Source: Kitasatospora phosalacinea
Lineage (GTDB): Bacteria > Actinomycetota > Actinomycetes > Streptomycetales > Streptomycetaceae
Direction: 5' to 3'
NCBI RefSeq assembly: GCF_000717185.1
Contig: NZ_JNYE01000057.1
Coordinates: forward strand, 1-53,270
Length of the DNA: 53,270 bases
Made by a program: the position numbers and the translations under genes. Positions within the stretch are counted from its first letter, which is position 1. Each line of letters starts with the position of its first letter. Below the pieces are notes generated by a model. It did no database searches and was not told the origin of the DNA. It saw only the letters and a program-made list of their open reading frames with translations. Below, one piece after another: positions 8,092 through 16,989 of the stretch.

Positions 8092-10028
8092 CGGCTCACC
8101 TGCCCAGCCAGCTCCACCGTCCGGGCCGGGACGCCTGCCCCAGCCACCGCGGAGGCGACGTCGGCCGCCTGCTCGGGGACGAACGCCCAGAGGGTGGGGC
8201 TGTGGCCGAAACGGACGGCAGCGTCAGCCAGCGCCCACATGCTGAACGCCTGCGGGTAGTTGCCCAGATGGCGGCGGGCGCGGGGGTCGTACTCCTCGGC
8301 GAGCAGCCCCAAGTCGCTGCGCAGCGCCAGGAGGCGTTCGAACAGGGCGAGGGCCTCGTCCTCTCGGCCGACGCTCTCCAGTGCCTCGGCGAGCCAGAAC
8401 GAGCAGGCGAGGAACGCCCCTTCGTGCCCGGAGAGTCCGTCGACGTTCGCGTCGGCGTGCTGCTCGGTGGCGTAGCGCAGCACCAGGCCGTCCTCGGTAA
8501 GGTCGCGCTGGACGGCCTCGACGGTGGCGATGACGCGCTTGTCGTCCGGCGGGAGGAAGCCGACCAGCGGGATCAGCAGCAGGGAGGCGTCCAGGGTCCG
8601 GCCGCCGTAGTACTGGGTGAACACCCCCCGTTCGGTGTCGAGGCCGCGCTCGCACACGTCCGCGTGGATCTGCTCGCGCAGCTCGGCGAGGCGGAGCAGG
8701 AGGGCGGGGTCGGCATCGGGGCGGCGCTCCAGCAGGCACACGGTGCGGTCGACAGCCACCCAGCACATGACCTTGGAGTGGGTGAAGTGCCGGGCGGGGC
8801 CGCGGATCTCCCAGATCCCCTCGTCCTCCTGACGCCAGCGATCCTCCACCTGCCGCACCAGCGCCAGCAGCAGTTCGTCGACCCGGGGGTCGGCCGGCAG
8901 CCCGGCCTCCTCGGCCAGCAGCAGGGTGTCGACGAGCTCGCCGTACACGTCGAGCTGGAGCTGCCGGGCGGCGCCGTTGCCCAGGCGCACCGGCCGGGAT
9001 TCCTCGTAGCCGGGCAGGTGGTCCAGCACCCGCTCGGTGAGGTCGGTGCCACCGTTGAGGCGGTAGATCGGCCGCAGGTGCTCGGGGTCGAGGTGCTTCA
9101 GGAGCCAGTCGCGCCAGCGCCCGGCTTCCTCGGCCTTGCCCACGCGCAGCAGGGAGGCGACGGTCAGCGCGCTGTCGCGCACCCAGACGTACAGGTAGCA
9201 CCAGTTGCGTTCGCCGCCGAGCCACTCGGGCAGGGAGGTCGTCGGCGCGGCGACGATCCCGCCGTCGGGGTGGCACATCGCCGCCAGGGTGAGGGCGGAG
9301 CGCACCACCGCCTCCCGGTAAGGGCCGCGGTAGGTGCACCCATGCGCCCACGCCTCCCAGTGCTGCACGGTCGCGGCCAGCTCGGCGTAGGCGTCCGGCC
9401 GCTCGGGGGCAGCGGCGAGGGCGCCGCGCAGGGTGGGGCCCCAGGTGAGGGTGAACGTGGCGCTCTCACCGGCGGTGAGGGTGATGGTGGCGCGGCACAC
9501 CCGGTCGCGGTTGACCGTGTGGTCGCGGTCGCTGTGCAGCCAGTAGGTGTCGGCCCCGGCGACCGCCTCCAGCCACGGGGCGCCGGAGCTGGCCCGCTGG
9601 ATGACCGGCGCGGTGGCCCCGTAGTCGGCTCTGGGCCGGTAGACGGAGGCGGCGTGCACCACGCCGCTCACGCACTCCACGATCCGCACGATGCGCCGCG
9701 CGACCATGCCAAGCCGGTCGGGGGCGGGCATGAAGTCGGTGACGGCGAGGGTGCCGGTGCCGGTGTCGTACTCGCTGCGCAGGACCAGGGTGTCGCCCAC
9801 GTACTGGCGGCGGTCGGCGACCGGCGGCGGCCCGTCCGGGACGGCCGGCCCGACGCGCCAGTAGCCATGTTCGGGCGTCCCGAGCAGGGAGGTGAAGACC
9901 GACGGGGAGTCGAAGTCCGGCAGGCACGCCCAGGTGATGGTCCCGTCGGGGAGGACCAGGGCGGCCGAGCCGGTGTTGCTGAGGAGCGCGTGGTCCTCGA
10001 TCCGGTACCGAGGCTGGGTGCGGAGCAT
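8088..10028 (-). CDS. Glycoside hydrolase family 15 (glucoamylase/trehalase-like) protein
   Basis: This 646-residue protein has the bacterial GH15 layout: an N-terminal beta-sandwich domain starting YRIEDHALLSNTGSAALV, then an (alpha/alpha)6 barrel. Family blocks include RNWCYLYVWVRDSALT, GIWEIRGPARHFTHSKVMCW with the general-acid Glu, and GHEGAFLACSFWLAEAL with the second catalytic Glu. The Asp usual in RNWDYRY is Cys here. No signal peptide is seen, so it is probably cytosolic and may act on trehalose or small alpha-glucosides. The ATG at 10028 is preceded by AAGGA at good spacing. It overlaps the hydrolase gene by 4 bases. Confidence 0.88.
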   Translation of the reverse strand: MLRTQPRYRIEDHALLSNTGSAALVLPDGTITWACLPDFDSPSVFTSLLGTPEHGYWRVGPAVPDGPPPVADRRQYVGDTLVLRSEYDTGTGTLAVTDFMPAPDRLGMVARRIVRIVECVSGVVHAASVYRPRADYGATAPVIQRASSGAPWLEAVAGADTYWLHSDRDHTVNRDRVCRATITLTAGESATFTLTWGPTLRGALAAAPERPDAYAELAATVQHWEAWAHGCTYRGPYREAVVRSALTLAAMCHPDGGIVAAPTTSLPEWLGGERNWCYLYVWVRDSALTVASLLRVGKAEEAGRWRDWLLKHLDPEHLRPIYRLNGGTDLTERVLDHLPGYEESRPVRLGNGAARQLQLDVYGELVDTLLLAEEAGLPADPRVDELLLALVRQVEDRWRQEDEGIWEIRGPARHFTHSKVMCWVAVDRTVCLLERRPDADPALLLRLAELREQIHADVCERGLDTERGVFTQYYGGRTLDASLLLIPLVGFLPPDDKRVIATVEAVQRDLTEDGLVLRYATEQHADANVDGLSGHEGAFLACSFWLAEALESVGREDEALALFERLLALRSDLGLLAEEYDPRARRHLGNYPQAFSMWALADAAVRFGHSPTLWAFVPEQAADVASAVAGAGVPARTVELAGQVSR

Positions 10029-10063
10029 GGAAGTCCTTGCATGGGCGGGTGGGTGATGGATGG

Positions 10064-10630
10064 TCAGTGCCTGGCTGCGGCGGCGGTTTCGAGTTCGGCG
10101 AGGGCAGCGGAGACGGTGTCCGCGAGGGTGTCGGCGACGGGCAGCCACGGCACGGCGTGGAGCAGCAGCGCCCGGTGGGCCCGCTGGACCGGGTCGGCGG
10201 GGTCGCAGCCGACGACCACCGCCCCGCCCCGCCCGGTGAACAGGCGGGCCTCGTAGCAGTTCCGTACGTGGTGGTGGCCGATCGGGTTCCAGAACAGGAC
10301 GACGCTGGTGCGGTGGATGTTGCGGTCCTGCCAGCCGAGCGGGGTCCACGCCGCGTAGGGGTCGGCGGCGGGGTTACGGGACGGGCGGGGGCTGAGGACG
10401 GTGCCCTCGAAGCCGGCGTCGGCCAAGAGGCGGACAGCCTGCGACTGCCAGTCGGGGCAGTCGACGGTCCCAGCCAGGTACACCGAGGGCAGGCCGTCCG
10501 GTTCGAACTGCTCCGGCGCCTCGATGTAGCGCAGGCCGCGCCGGGCCGTGGCGGGCCCGGCCGACAGCCCGGGCGCGGCCGACGCGAGGCCAGCTCCGGC
10601 GAGCGGCGGGTTCAGGTGATGGGGTGTCAT
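10064..10630 (-). CDS. Nucleoside 2-deoxyribosyltransferase-like protein
   Basis: This 188-residue protein has a Rossmann-like core beginning VYLAGTVDCPDWQSQAVRLL, then NIHRTSVVLFWNPI and an acidic/polar C-terminal helix. The pattern fits the nucleoside 2-deoxyribosyltransferase superfamily, which includes deoxyribosyltransferases and CMP or nucleotide N-glycosidases. I could not assign the catalytic Glu with confidence. The first 45 residues are Ala/Pro-rich and probably disordered. It lies 32 bases after the HTH gene and 35 before the GH15 gene, inside the same minus-strand series. Confidence 0.65.
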   Translation of the reverse strand: MTPHHLNPPLAGAGLASAAPGLSAGPATARRGLRYIEAPEQFEPDGLPSVYLAGTVDCPDWQSQAVRLLADAGFEGTVLSPRPSRNPAADPYAAWTPLGWQDRNIHRTSVVLFWNPIGHHHVRNCYEARLFTGRGGAVVVGCDPADPVQRAHRALLLHAVPWLPVADTLADTVSAALAELETAAAARH

Positions 10631-10662
10631 CTCTTCTTCGCGGGCGAGAGGTATGCGGAGGG

Positions 10663-11595
10663 TCAGTGCAGCGCGTCGACGAGGCCCGTCAGCCGACGGG
10701 TGGTCCGATTCGGCTTGAGGTAGGCGTCGCGGAGCGGGACGGCGTCCTCGGGGATGGCGCGGATCGCCAGCCCGATCGCGACCGCCTGCACAGGGGTGCG
10801 GGCGCCCAGGGCCTTGAGCGCCGCGTCCCGCCGGTCGTTCGCCACGTTGCGGGTGAGACTGAGGCGACGCGCTGCCTCGGCCTGCGGACGGTCGATGCCC
10901 GCAATCAGGACATCGAGATCGTCGGGTCGGGGATCCCTGGGGAGTGCCACGGCCGCTCGCACGGCGATGGCCGGGTCCAGGTAGCCGTCCAGTACGTCGT
11001 GGCACACCAGGTGCGCCGGCCTGCGGCAGCCGCGGCTAGCCGCAACGGAGTAGAGGGCTGCAGAGACGGCGCCCGGGGCGTAGAAGGACCGTTGCGCGAT
11101 CTCCTCCATCGTCCGGCCCGCCACGGCCAGGACGAGCATCGCCTGCGTGAGCGGCGATGTCGGCACGGGGTGCTGGGGCGCACCGATCACCCGGCCGCAG
11201 ACACTGGTCAGCAGCCCCGGCACGGGGACGACGACCTCGGCCGCCTCCTCGGGTAGGACCACCGTCACTGCACCCCACCCCCGCGAAGCCTGCTCCGGCC
11301 GCTCGTCCTCCTCCAGCTCCTCGGTCCACAACTGCTGCAGTCCGCGCCGCTTGTACTCCGCCCGCACCGCCCGGGACTGCTCCGCCCCGTGCAGCAGCAC
11401 GGGAAGGCCGGCCTTGCGGGCGTGCGTCAGGAGCCGGACCAGCGGCGGCAGCCAGACGCGCGAGGCGTGCGGGGCAGCGCTGAGCAGCGCACCGGCGCTG
11501 ACGACCACGCCCGGGTGCGAGCGCAGCAGGTGCCGGAACAGCTCGTCGGACTCGTAGGGTGCGACTTGGACCTTTTCGGCGAAGACCTCTCTCAT
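10663..11595 (-). CDS. Putative DNA-binding protein with HTH-like modules
   Basis: This protein has 310 residues. The N-terminal half (VVVSAGALLSAAP, GLPVLLHGAEQS) looks like a receiver-like alpha/beta domain without a clear phosphoacceptor. Two helix-turn-helix-like stretches follow: TMEEIAQRSFYAPGAVSAAL at mid-protein, and AARRLSLTRNVANDRRDAAL with ALGARTPVQAVAIGLAI at the end. The latter resembles LuxR-type HTH domains. The ATG at 11595 overlaps the upstream stop as ATGA. It is likely a regulator of the surrounding operon, but no ligand or operator is visible. Confidence 0.6.
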   Translation of the reverse strand: MREVFAEKVQVAPYESDELFRHLLRSHPGVVVSAGALLSAAPHASRVWLPPLVRLLTHARKAGLPVLLHGAEQSRAVRAEYKRRGLQQLWTEELEEDERPEQASRGWGAVTVVLPEEAAEVVVPVPGLLTSVCGRVIGAPQHPVPTSPLTQAMLVLAVAGRTMEEIAQRSFYAPGAVSAALYSVAASRGCRRPAHLVCHDVLDGYLDPAIAVRAAVALPRDPRPDDLDVLIAGIDRPQAEAARRLSLTRNVANDRRDAALKALGARTPVQAVAIGLAIRAIPEDAVPLRDAYLKPNRTTRRLTGLVDALH

Positions 11596-11882
11596 CGGTG
11601 CCACCAGCTGGTGGTGGTGCGGGTGCGGCCCTGACCCGGACGGCCGCCATGGGTTTCGTGCTGGTGGTGCGGGGTGGTGAGGGCTTGCGACGTGGCACGG
11701 CGGGAGAGCCCGTCGGCGGTCGCCGCCGCGGTCAGGGCACCGGCCGCGAACAGGCCCAGCCAGGTCGGCTGCGCCCGGTCGCGGTGCTCGACGAGGAACA
11801 TCCCGGCGCTGCCGGTGCCCGTGCCGAGGAGGAAGCAGACGATCGCCGTCACGGCACGGCTGGTGAAGCGGGGCGCTTTCAC
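11592..11882 (-). CDS. Small membrane protein, unknown function
   Basis: This protein has 96 residues and two predicted membrane segments: about 10-30 (AVTAIVCFLLGTGTGSAGMF) and about 42-58 (LGLFAAGALTAAATADGL). A His- and Arg-rich tail follows. It starts with a GTG overlapping the stop of the HTH gene (GTGA), and its own stop overlaps the next ATG, so all three are translationally coupled. I do not recognise the family. Confidence 0.6.
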   Translation of the reverse strand: MKAPRFTSRAVTAIVCFLLGTGTGSAGMFLVEHRDRAQPTWLGLFAAGALTAAATADGLSRRATSQALTTPHHQHETHGGRPGQGRTRTTTSWWHR

Positions 11883-12376
11883 GCGGCACGCGCCCTGTCG
11901 GCGGCGGGCAGCGGCTCGTCGGGCCAGCCCGGGATGACCGCGGACAGTCGCACCACGCCGTTCAGCACGGCCGCGGCGGCGAGCTGGGTGCGGCCGGCGG
12001 CACCGAGCTGCTGGGCGATCGTCTTGACGTAGGTGCGCAGGGTGGCCGGGGCGACGCCCAGCTCCTGGCTGATCTCCAGGTCGTCCGCCCCGGCGACGAG
12101 CGCGTCGAGGACCTGCCGGTACCGAGGGGTCAGGTGCGGGCGTCCGGCGGGCGCGGTGTACGACTGGCCGGCGGCGATCCCGCAGGCCGCCGCCCAGGCC
12201 GCCAGGTGGACGGTGTTCCTCGTGCCGGTGGCAGCGTGCAGGCCGGCGATGGCGGCGTCGACGTTGTCGATGCCGAGCTGGGAGCGAAGAGTGCTGCGGG
12301 TGGTGCCGACGACGACGTGCCTCACCAGGGCGGCCTGGTCGGCGTCGAGGTCGTGGGCGGGCTGTTTGATGGACAC
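11879..12376 (-). CDS. LuxR-type helix-turn-helix protein
   Basis: This 165-residue protein ends in a LuxR-like HTH: HLTPRYRQVLDALVAGADDLEISQELGVAPATLRTYVKTIAQQLGA. An upstream segment (STLRSQLGIDNVDAAIAGLHAATGTRN) resembles a second degenerate HTH. The open frame continues upstream, but that part is arginine-rich shadow sequence. The GTG at 12376 is preceded by AAGGAG at 6-base spacing, so I start there. It probably regulates transcription of the adjoining ligase and transporter genes. Confidence 0.7.
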   Translation of the reverse strand: MSIKQPAHDLDADQAALVRHVVVGTTRSTLRSQLGIDNVDAAIAGLHAATGTRNTVHLAAWAAACGIAAGQSYTAPAGRPHLTPRYRQVLDALVAGADDLEISQELGVAPATLRTYVKTIAQQLGAAGRTQLAAAAVLNGVVRLSAVIPGWPDEPLPAADRARAA

Positions 12377-12402
12377 GAGAGGCTCCTTGCCGAGTGGGGG
12401 TG

Positions 12403-13917
12403 TCAGGCGGTGGTGTCGAGGCGGGTGAGCAGGCGCTCGGCCAGGGCGGGTGCCTGGTGGGTGCCGACGACCAGGACCACGTCGCCGTCCTTCGCGTGGC
12501 CGGTGACGATCTCCTCGGCGCTCTGCTCGCACGGACCGGTGCGGACGGTGTGCACCCGCTCGGCGGGCAGGCCCTTGCGGGCCGCCGCCGCCACCGCCTC
12601 CAGCGGGTCCTCGACGTCGAGCACCGGCATCCCCGCGGCCACCGGCAGCAGCACGGCGCGGTGGCCGCGGTCCAGCGCCGCGCCGAGGGAGTCCGCCTGG
12701 GCGCGGGTGCGGACGTAGCCGTCCGGCTCCAGCACCGTGATCACGCTGCCTTGGCCAGCGAGTTCGCCTGCGGCCTGCAGGTCGCGGGCGACCTCGGTGA
12801 CGTGGCGGGCCCGGGAGCGCACGACGCTGACGCCGCCCCGGGTGCCGAGGTGCTGCATCGACCCCTCGACGCCACCGAAGCGGGCCAGGCGCTGGGCGAG
12901 GGCGTCGGGGTCCTCGCCCAGGACGAGGGCGGTGGCCGCTGCGCAGACGACCGTCACCGCGTGGTGCAGCCCGGTCGCGGGCACCACCGACCGGAACCTG
13001 CTGTTCCCGTGGCGCAGTTCGGCCCAGTAGGTGCCGCTGGTGGTCTTCTCCAGGTCGCTGATCCGCACGCCGCAGCGGGAGGACGGGCCGACGGTGACCA
13101 CCTGCGGGCCCGGCCGGTCGGCCAGCCGCTCGCGCAGGAACACCAGCGGCTTGTTCCACCACGACAGGTCCGGGACGAGGAGGGTGCGCGCGGTGCGGGC
13201 CTGGTGCTCGGCCATGGCCAGCGCCGCGGGCAAGTCCTCGTGGTGCGGGGAGTTCGGGTCGACGGCGGTGATCAGCATCGCGGCGGGCGCCAGGGTAGGG
13301 CGGGAGACGGCCCCGGGGGACAGCCGCACCGGGGCGGTGGGGGACGTCTCGTGGGTGCCGGTGTCGGGCGAGAGGTCGGTGACCAGGCGCGCGGCGCCGT
13401 GGTGCCCGGCCGGTGTGCCGAGGGCGGGGGTGTTGAGGATCCAGCCGGTGCGGCCGTCGTCGAGGAGGTGGGCGAGGGCGGCAGCGGCCGTCGCGGTGCT
13501 GTGGCTGCCCCACACCGCCGCCAGCGTGCCGCCGCCGAACCCGGCACCGGCCAGCGCGAGAGCGTGGGTGCGGGCGAGCACCGGAACCCGCCGCGAGACG
13601 GCCGCGTCCAGCTCGGGGTGCGGGCCGACAACGGCTCGCGACCACACCACCGACCCCAACCCCCCGACCTGCTCCGGCACCAGACGCTCCACCACGCTCA
13701 CCCCGGCCTTCCGGAGCCGGTCGGCGACATGCCCGCACACCTGGTCAGGGCGGGCGCTGCCGCTGACCCGGGCGCCGCGCGCGGCTAGGTGCATGGCCAG
13801 GCCCTCCATACCCGGGTCGATGACGCCGACCAGGTGCACCGCCGACAGGGCGGTGGGAAGGTCGGCGGGGTCGGGCTCCGCACCAGTGGCGGTGGTCAGG
13901 GTGGGGGCGGTGGCCAT
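12403..13917 (-). CDS. MurC-like Mur ligase family protein with degenerate P-loop
   Basis: This 504-residue protein follows UDP-N-acetylmuramate:L-alanine ligase. It has an N-terminal Rossmann domain (VHLVGVIDPGMEGLAMHLAARGARVSGSARPD), a central ATP domain, and a C-terminal domain (VLEPDGYVRTRAQADSLGAAL). In MurC the ATP loop reads GTHGKTT. Here the same place reads GSHSTAT, so the Walker lysine is missing. It may be catalytically inactive or use another mechanism. It is unlikely to be the housekeeping MurC. The ATG at 13917 has GGAGAG upstream, and a TTG four codons earlier is less likely. It lies between the glutamine-synthetase-like gene and the HTH gene. Confidence 0.7.
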   Translation of the reverse strand: MATAPTLTTATGAEPDPADLPTALSAVHLVGVIDPGMEGLAMHLAARGARVSGSARPDQVCGHVADRLRKAGVSVVERLVPEQVGGLGSVVWSRAVVGPHPELDAAVSRRVPVLARTHALALAGAGFGGGTLAAVWGSHSTATAAAALAHLLDDGRTGWILNTPALGTPAGHHGAARLVTDLSPDTGTHETSPTAPVRLSPGAVSRPTLAPAAMLITAVDPNSPHHEDLPAALAMAEHQARTARTLLVPDLSWWNKPLVFLRERLADRPGPQVVTVGPSSRCGVRISDLEKTTSGTYWAELRHGNSRFRSVVPATGLHHAVTVVCAAATALVLGEDPDALAQRLARFGGVEGSMQHLGTRGGVSVVRSRARHVTEVARDLQAAGELAGQGSVITVLEPDGYVRTRAQADSLGAALDRGHRAVLLPVAAGMPVLDVEDPLEAVAAAARKGLPAERVHTVRTGPCEQSAEEIVTGHAKDGDVVLVVGTHQAPALAERLLTRLDTTA

Positions 13918-14002
13918 GCTGCTCTCCAACGTGCTGAACAGGGGGAAGTGGTGTGGTCCGGCCCGGCCGGGCCGCCGGGGAGGTGCGCGGCCGGGCCGGG
14001 GC

Positions 14003-15424
14003 TCAGGACTGGGCGAAGCCGCGGGCGACCTCGGCGGCGCTCACCAGCGGCGCGTGGTGGTCCAGTTCGAAGCGGGACAGGGAGGCCAGGTGTTCGACCA
14101 GGTGCACGCCGAACAGCTCGGCCACCGTCCGGTCCGTCTCGAACTCCTTGACCGCCGAGGCGAGGTCGTGCGGCAGCGGCCACGCCTTCGCCTCCTGGTA
14201 GGAGTCGCCGCGGGCTCGCTCGGGCGGCACCAGGCCGCCCTCGATGCCGTGCCGGACACCGGCGAGGGCGGCGGCCACCGCGAGGTAGGGGTTGGCGTCC
14301 GCGCCCGGCACCCGCACCTCCAGGTGCCGGCCGCTGCCGTGCCCGACCACCCGCACCGCGCAGGAGCGGTTGTCCCACCCCCACGTCGCCCTCCTCGGCG
14401 CGAAGCCGTGGTCGCGGGCCAGGCGCCGGTAGGAGTTGACGGTCGGCGCCCACAGCGGGCCGGTCACCGGCAGGACGTCCAGCAGCCCGGCCACCGCCTG
14501 CCGCCCCGTCTCGGACAGCAGCTCGCCCTCGCCGTCGGGGGCGAACACCGCGCCGTCGCTACCGTCGTCGTGCATCCGGTGCAGCGACAGGTGCAGGTGC
14601 AGGCCCGAGCCGGTCCCAGTGAACGGGGCCGCCATGAACAGCGCGGACATCCCGTGCCGCTCGGCCACCACCCGGGCGGCGTGTTTGAACAGCAGGTGCT
14701 GCTCGCACGCCTGCGCCACCGGCCCGTAGGGGAAGGTGACCTCCACCTGCCCCGGCGCGCCCTCCAGCTTCAACGCCTCCACCGGCATGCCCGCCTCCGC
14801 GAGCACCCGCCGCAGTTCGCCGAGGACGGCGACGACGTTCCCCCGCAGGTCGAGCGCGTAGTCGAGGTTGCCGACCGTCGCCGGGCGCGGGCGCCAGCCG
14901 GAGCGCTCCGCGTCCCGCTCGCTGCCCTCGACCAGGACGAACTCCGTCTCCAGCCCGACCATCGGCACCAGGCCCGCACCGGCGAGCCGGGTCACCTGCT
15001 CCTCCAGCACCGTCACCGGGGACAGCGCGTGCGGCCGGTCCCCGGCCTGCATCGGCCGCGCCCACACCAGCGCCGTGCCCGGCAGCCACGGCAGCACCCG
15101 CGCCCGGCCCAGCTCCCAGGCCAGGTCCACGTCGCCGAACCCCGACGCCCACGACCACACGCCGCCGTCGGCGGGCGTCATGCCCAGGTCAGTGCCCAGC
15201 AGGTAACCGCACACCTCACTAGAGACGATCCCCCGCACCAGGCGCTCGCGCAGAACGCCGGCGTCAAACACCTTGCCCTTCAACCGGCCCTGGGCATCGA
15301 CCAGCGCAACCATCACCGCCTCGACCAGGCCGCCGTCGATCAGCTCCACCAGCCGGGCCTCCGGCCCCTTCGGCGCGGCAACAGGGGTCGTGGAGGAGGA
15401 AGAGGTCCGCATCGCCGGGCTCAT
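14003..15424 (-). CDS. Glutamine-synthetase family ligase
   Basis: This 473-residue GlnA-fold protein shows the main active-site blocks: GLETEFVL (metal Glu), EGAPGQVEVTF, GTGSGLHLHLSL, PTVNSYRRL with WDNRSCAVRV, and LEVRVPGADANPY. The divergent N-terminus and lack of an adenylylation-site block place it with GlnA-like gamma-glutamyl-amine or related ligases, not with assimilatory GlnA. Its ATG overlaps the stop of the amino-acid permease (ATGA), so uptake and ATP-dependent ligation of an amine or amino acid may be coupled. The substrate is unknown. Confidence 0.82.
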   Translation of the reverse strand: MSPAMRTSSSSTTPVAAPKGPEARLVELIDGGLVEAVMVALVDAQGRLKGKVFDAGVLRERLVRGIVSSEVCGYLLGTDLGMTPADGGVWSWASGFGDVDLAWELGRARVLPWLPGTALVWARPMQAGDRPHALSPVTVLEEQVTRLAGAGLVPMVGLETEFVLVEGSERDAERSGWRPRPATVGNLDYALDLRGNVVAVLGELRRVLAEAGMPVEALKLEGAPGQVEVTFPYGPVAQACEQHLLFKHAARVVAERHGMSALFMAAPFTGTGSGLHLHLSLHRMHDDGSDGAVFAPDGEGELLSETGRQAVAGLLDVLPVTGPLWAPTVNSYRRLARDHGFAPRRATWGWDNRSCAVRVVGHGSGRHLEVRVPGADANPYLAVAAALAGVRHGIEGGLVPPERARGDSYQEAKAWPLPHDLASAVKEFETDRTVAELFGVHLVEHLASLSRFELDHHAPLVSAAEVARGFAQS

Positions 15425-16911
15425 ACGACCTGGGCCGCGATCTGGGCCAGGTGCGGGTCGGACACCACCGGCACGTTGAACTTGTCACCGGCCAGCTTCC
15501 ACCACCCCCACGCCAGGGCAAGCACCGCCAGCAGGGTGATCGGTGCGTAGTTGAACGAGTCGATGGTCACCGGGGCGCGCTGCGGCAGGCACACCAGCAC
15601 CGTCAGCACCGCCACCCACGCCACCGCCGCGATCCCCACCGGTCGGCTCCACCGGCCCAGGGTCCACGGCCCCGGGGTGAACTTCTCCGGATACCGCAGC
15701 TTCAGGAAGACCGGGATGACGTACGACGGGGTCATGCCGATCACGTTGACCGCGGTGACTGCGCCGTACGCGGTGGCCGACCACAGCGAGGGCACTGCCA
15801 GGAGGAACGCCACCGCCACCGACAGCCACACCGCCGCGACCGGAGTGCGCTTGGCCGACAGCCTGCGCCACATCCCCGATCCCGGCAGCGCGCCGTCGCG
15901 CGAGAAGGAGTAGATCATCCGGCTCGCGGCAGTGGTCTCTGCGCTCCCGCAGAACAGCTGCGCGCCGATGACGACCAGCAGCAGCGCCTTCGCGCCGCCC
16001 GCGCCGAGCGCGTCCAGGAAGATCTGCGCCGGCGGGGCAGCGGCGGCCACCGTCGTGTCGTAGTCCTGAACCGCGAACAGCAGGCCGCCCAGCAGCACGA
16101 GACCGGCCAGCAGCGACACCCAGATCGAGCGGACGATGGCGCGGGGCGCGGCCACGCGGGCGTCCGTGGTCTCCTCGCTCATGTGGGCGGAGGCGTCGTA
16201 GCCGCAGAACGTGTAGCCGCCCAGCAGCAGTCCGATGGCGCTCGCGTAGATCGGGCTGGACCAGCCGGTGCCGTTCTCGAAGTGCCCGATCACCCAGCCC
16301 AGCTCCTGGTGGCGGGAGGGGACGACGGCCAGCACGCCGACGATCAACGCGACACCGAGCAGGTGCCACCACACCGAGACCGAGTTGAGCACGCTCACCA
16401 CCCGCACCCCGAAGACGTTCAGCAGCGCGTGCAGCAGCAGGACGCCCGCGAAGACGCCCAGGATGAGCCCCGGCGTGGGCACGACGCCCCACTGCAGTCC
16501 GGCGAAGGCGGCGATGAAGGACGCGGCCCCGTAGTCGATGCCAGCGATTCCGCCGAGCAGCCCCAGCAGGTTCAGCCAGCCCGTCACCCAGCCCCACCGG
16601 GGGCCGCCGAGCTGCCTGGACATGTAGTAGAGCCCGCCGGAGGTGGGGTAGGCGCTGGTGACCTCCCCGAGCGCCATGCCGACCAGCAGCACGGCCAGGC
16701 CCACGGCCACCCAGCCCGTCATCATCACGGTCGGGCCGCCGGTTGTCAGGCCGAAGCCGAACAGCGTCATGCAGCCCGACAGAACGCTGATCACCGAGAA
16801 GGAGACGGCGAAGTTCCCGAAGCCGCCCATCTTGCGCAGGAGTTCGGGTTGGTAGCCGAGGGAGCGGAGGTAGTCGTCTTCGGGTTGGAGCTCGGTATTG
16901 GATCTGGGCAT
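15421..16911 (-). CDS. APC-family amino acid/amine permease
   Basis: This 496-residue protein has about 12 hydrophobic membrane segments. The N-terminal FGNFAVSFSVISVLSG and the APC signature near SAYPTSGGLYYMSRQLGGPRWGW match GABA/amino-acid permeases of the APC superfamily. It shares a 4-base overlap with the downstream ligase. This suggests it imports an amine or amino acid used by that ligase, or exports a product. Confidence 0.85.
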   Translation of the reverse strand: MPRSNTELQPEDDYLRSLGYQPELLRKMGGFGNFAVSFSVISVLSGCMTLFGFGLTTGGPTVMMTGWVAVGLAVLLVGMALGEVTSAYPTSGGLYYMSRQLGGPRWGWVTGWLNLLGLLGGIAGIDYGAASFIAAFAGLQWGVVPTPGLILGVFAGVLLLHALLNVFGVRVVSVLNSVSVWWHLLGVALIVGVLAVVPSRHQELGWVIGHFENGTGWSSPIYASAIGLLLGGYTFCGYDASAHMSEETTDARVAAPRAIVRSIWVSLLAGLVLLGGLLFAVQDYDTTVAAAAPPAQIFLDALGAGGAKALLLVVIGAQLFCGSAETTAASRMIYSFSRDGALPGSGMWRRLSAKRTPVAAVWLSVAVAFLLAVPSLWSATAYGAVTAVNVIGMTPSYVIPVFLKLRYPEKFTPGPWTLGRWSRPVGIAAVAWVAVLTVLVCLPQRAPVTIDSFNYAPITLLAVLALAWGWWKLAGDKFNVPVVSDPHLAQIAAQVV

Positions 16912-16989
16912 GGCGAAGCCTCCGGAGATGGGAAAGAAGAGGGGTTGGGCCCGGCGGGGCGGCCGGGTGGAAAGCGCAGCTGGCGGGGG

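Noticed and set aside
12403..13917. Housekeeping murC
   Set aside because: The Walker lysine is missing and the gene is outside a cell-wall cluster.
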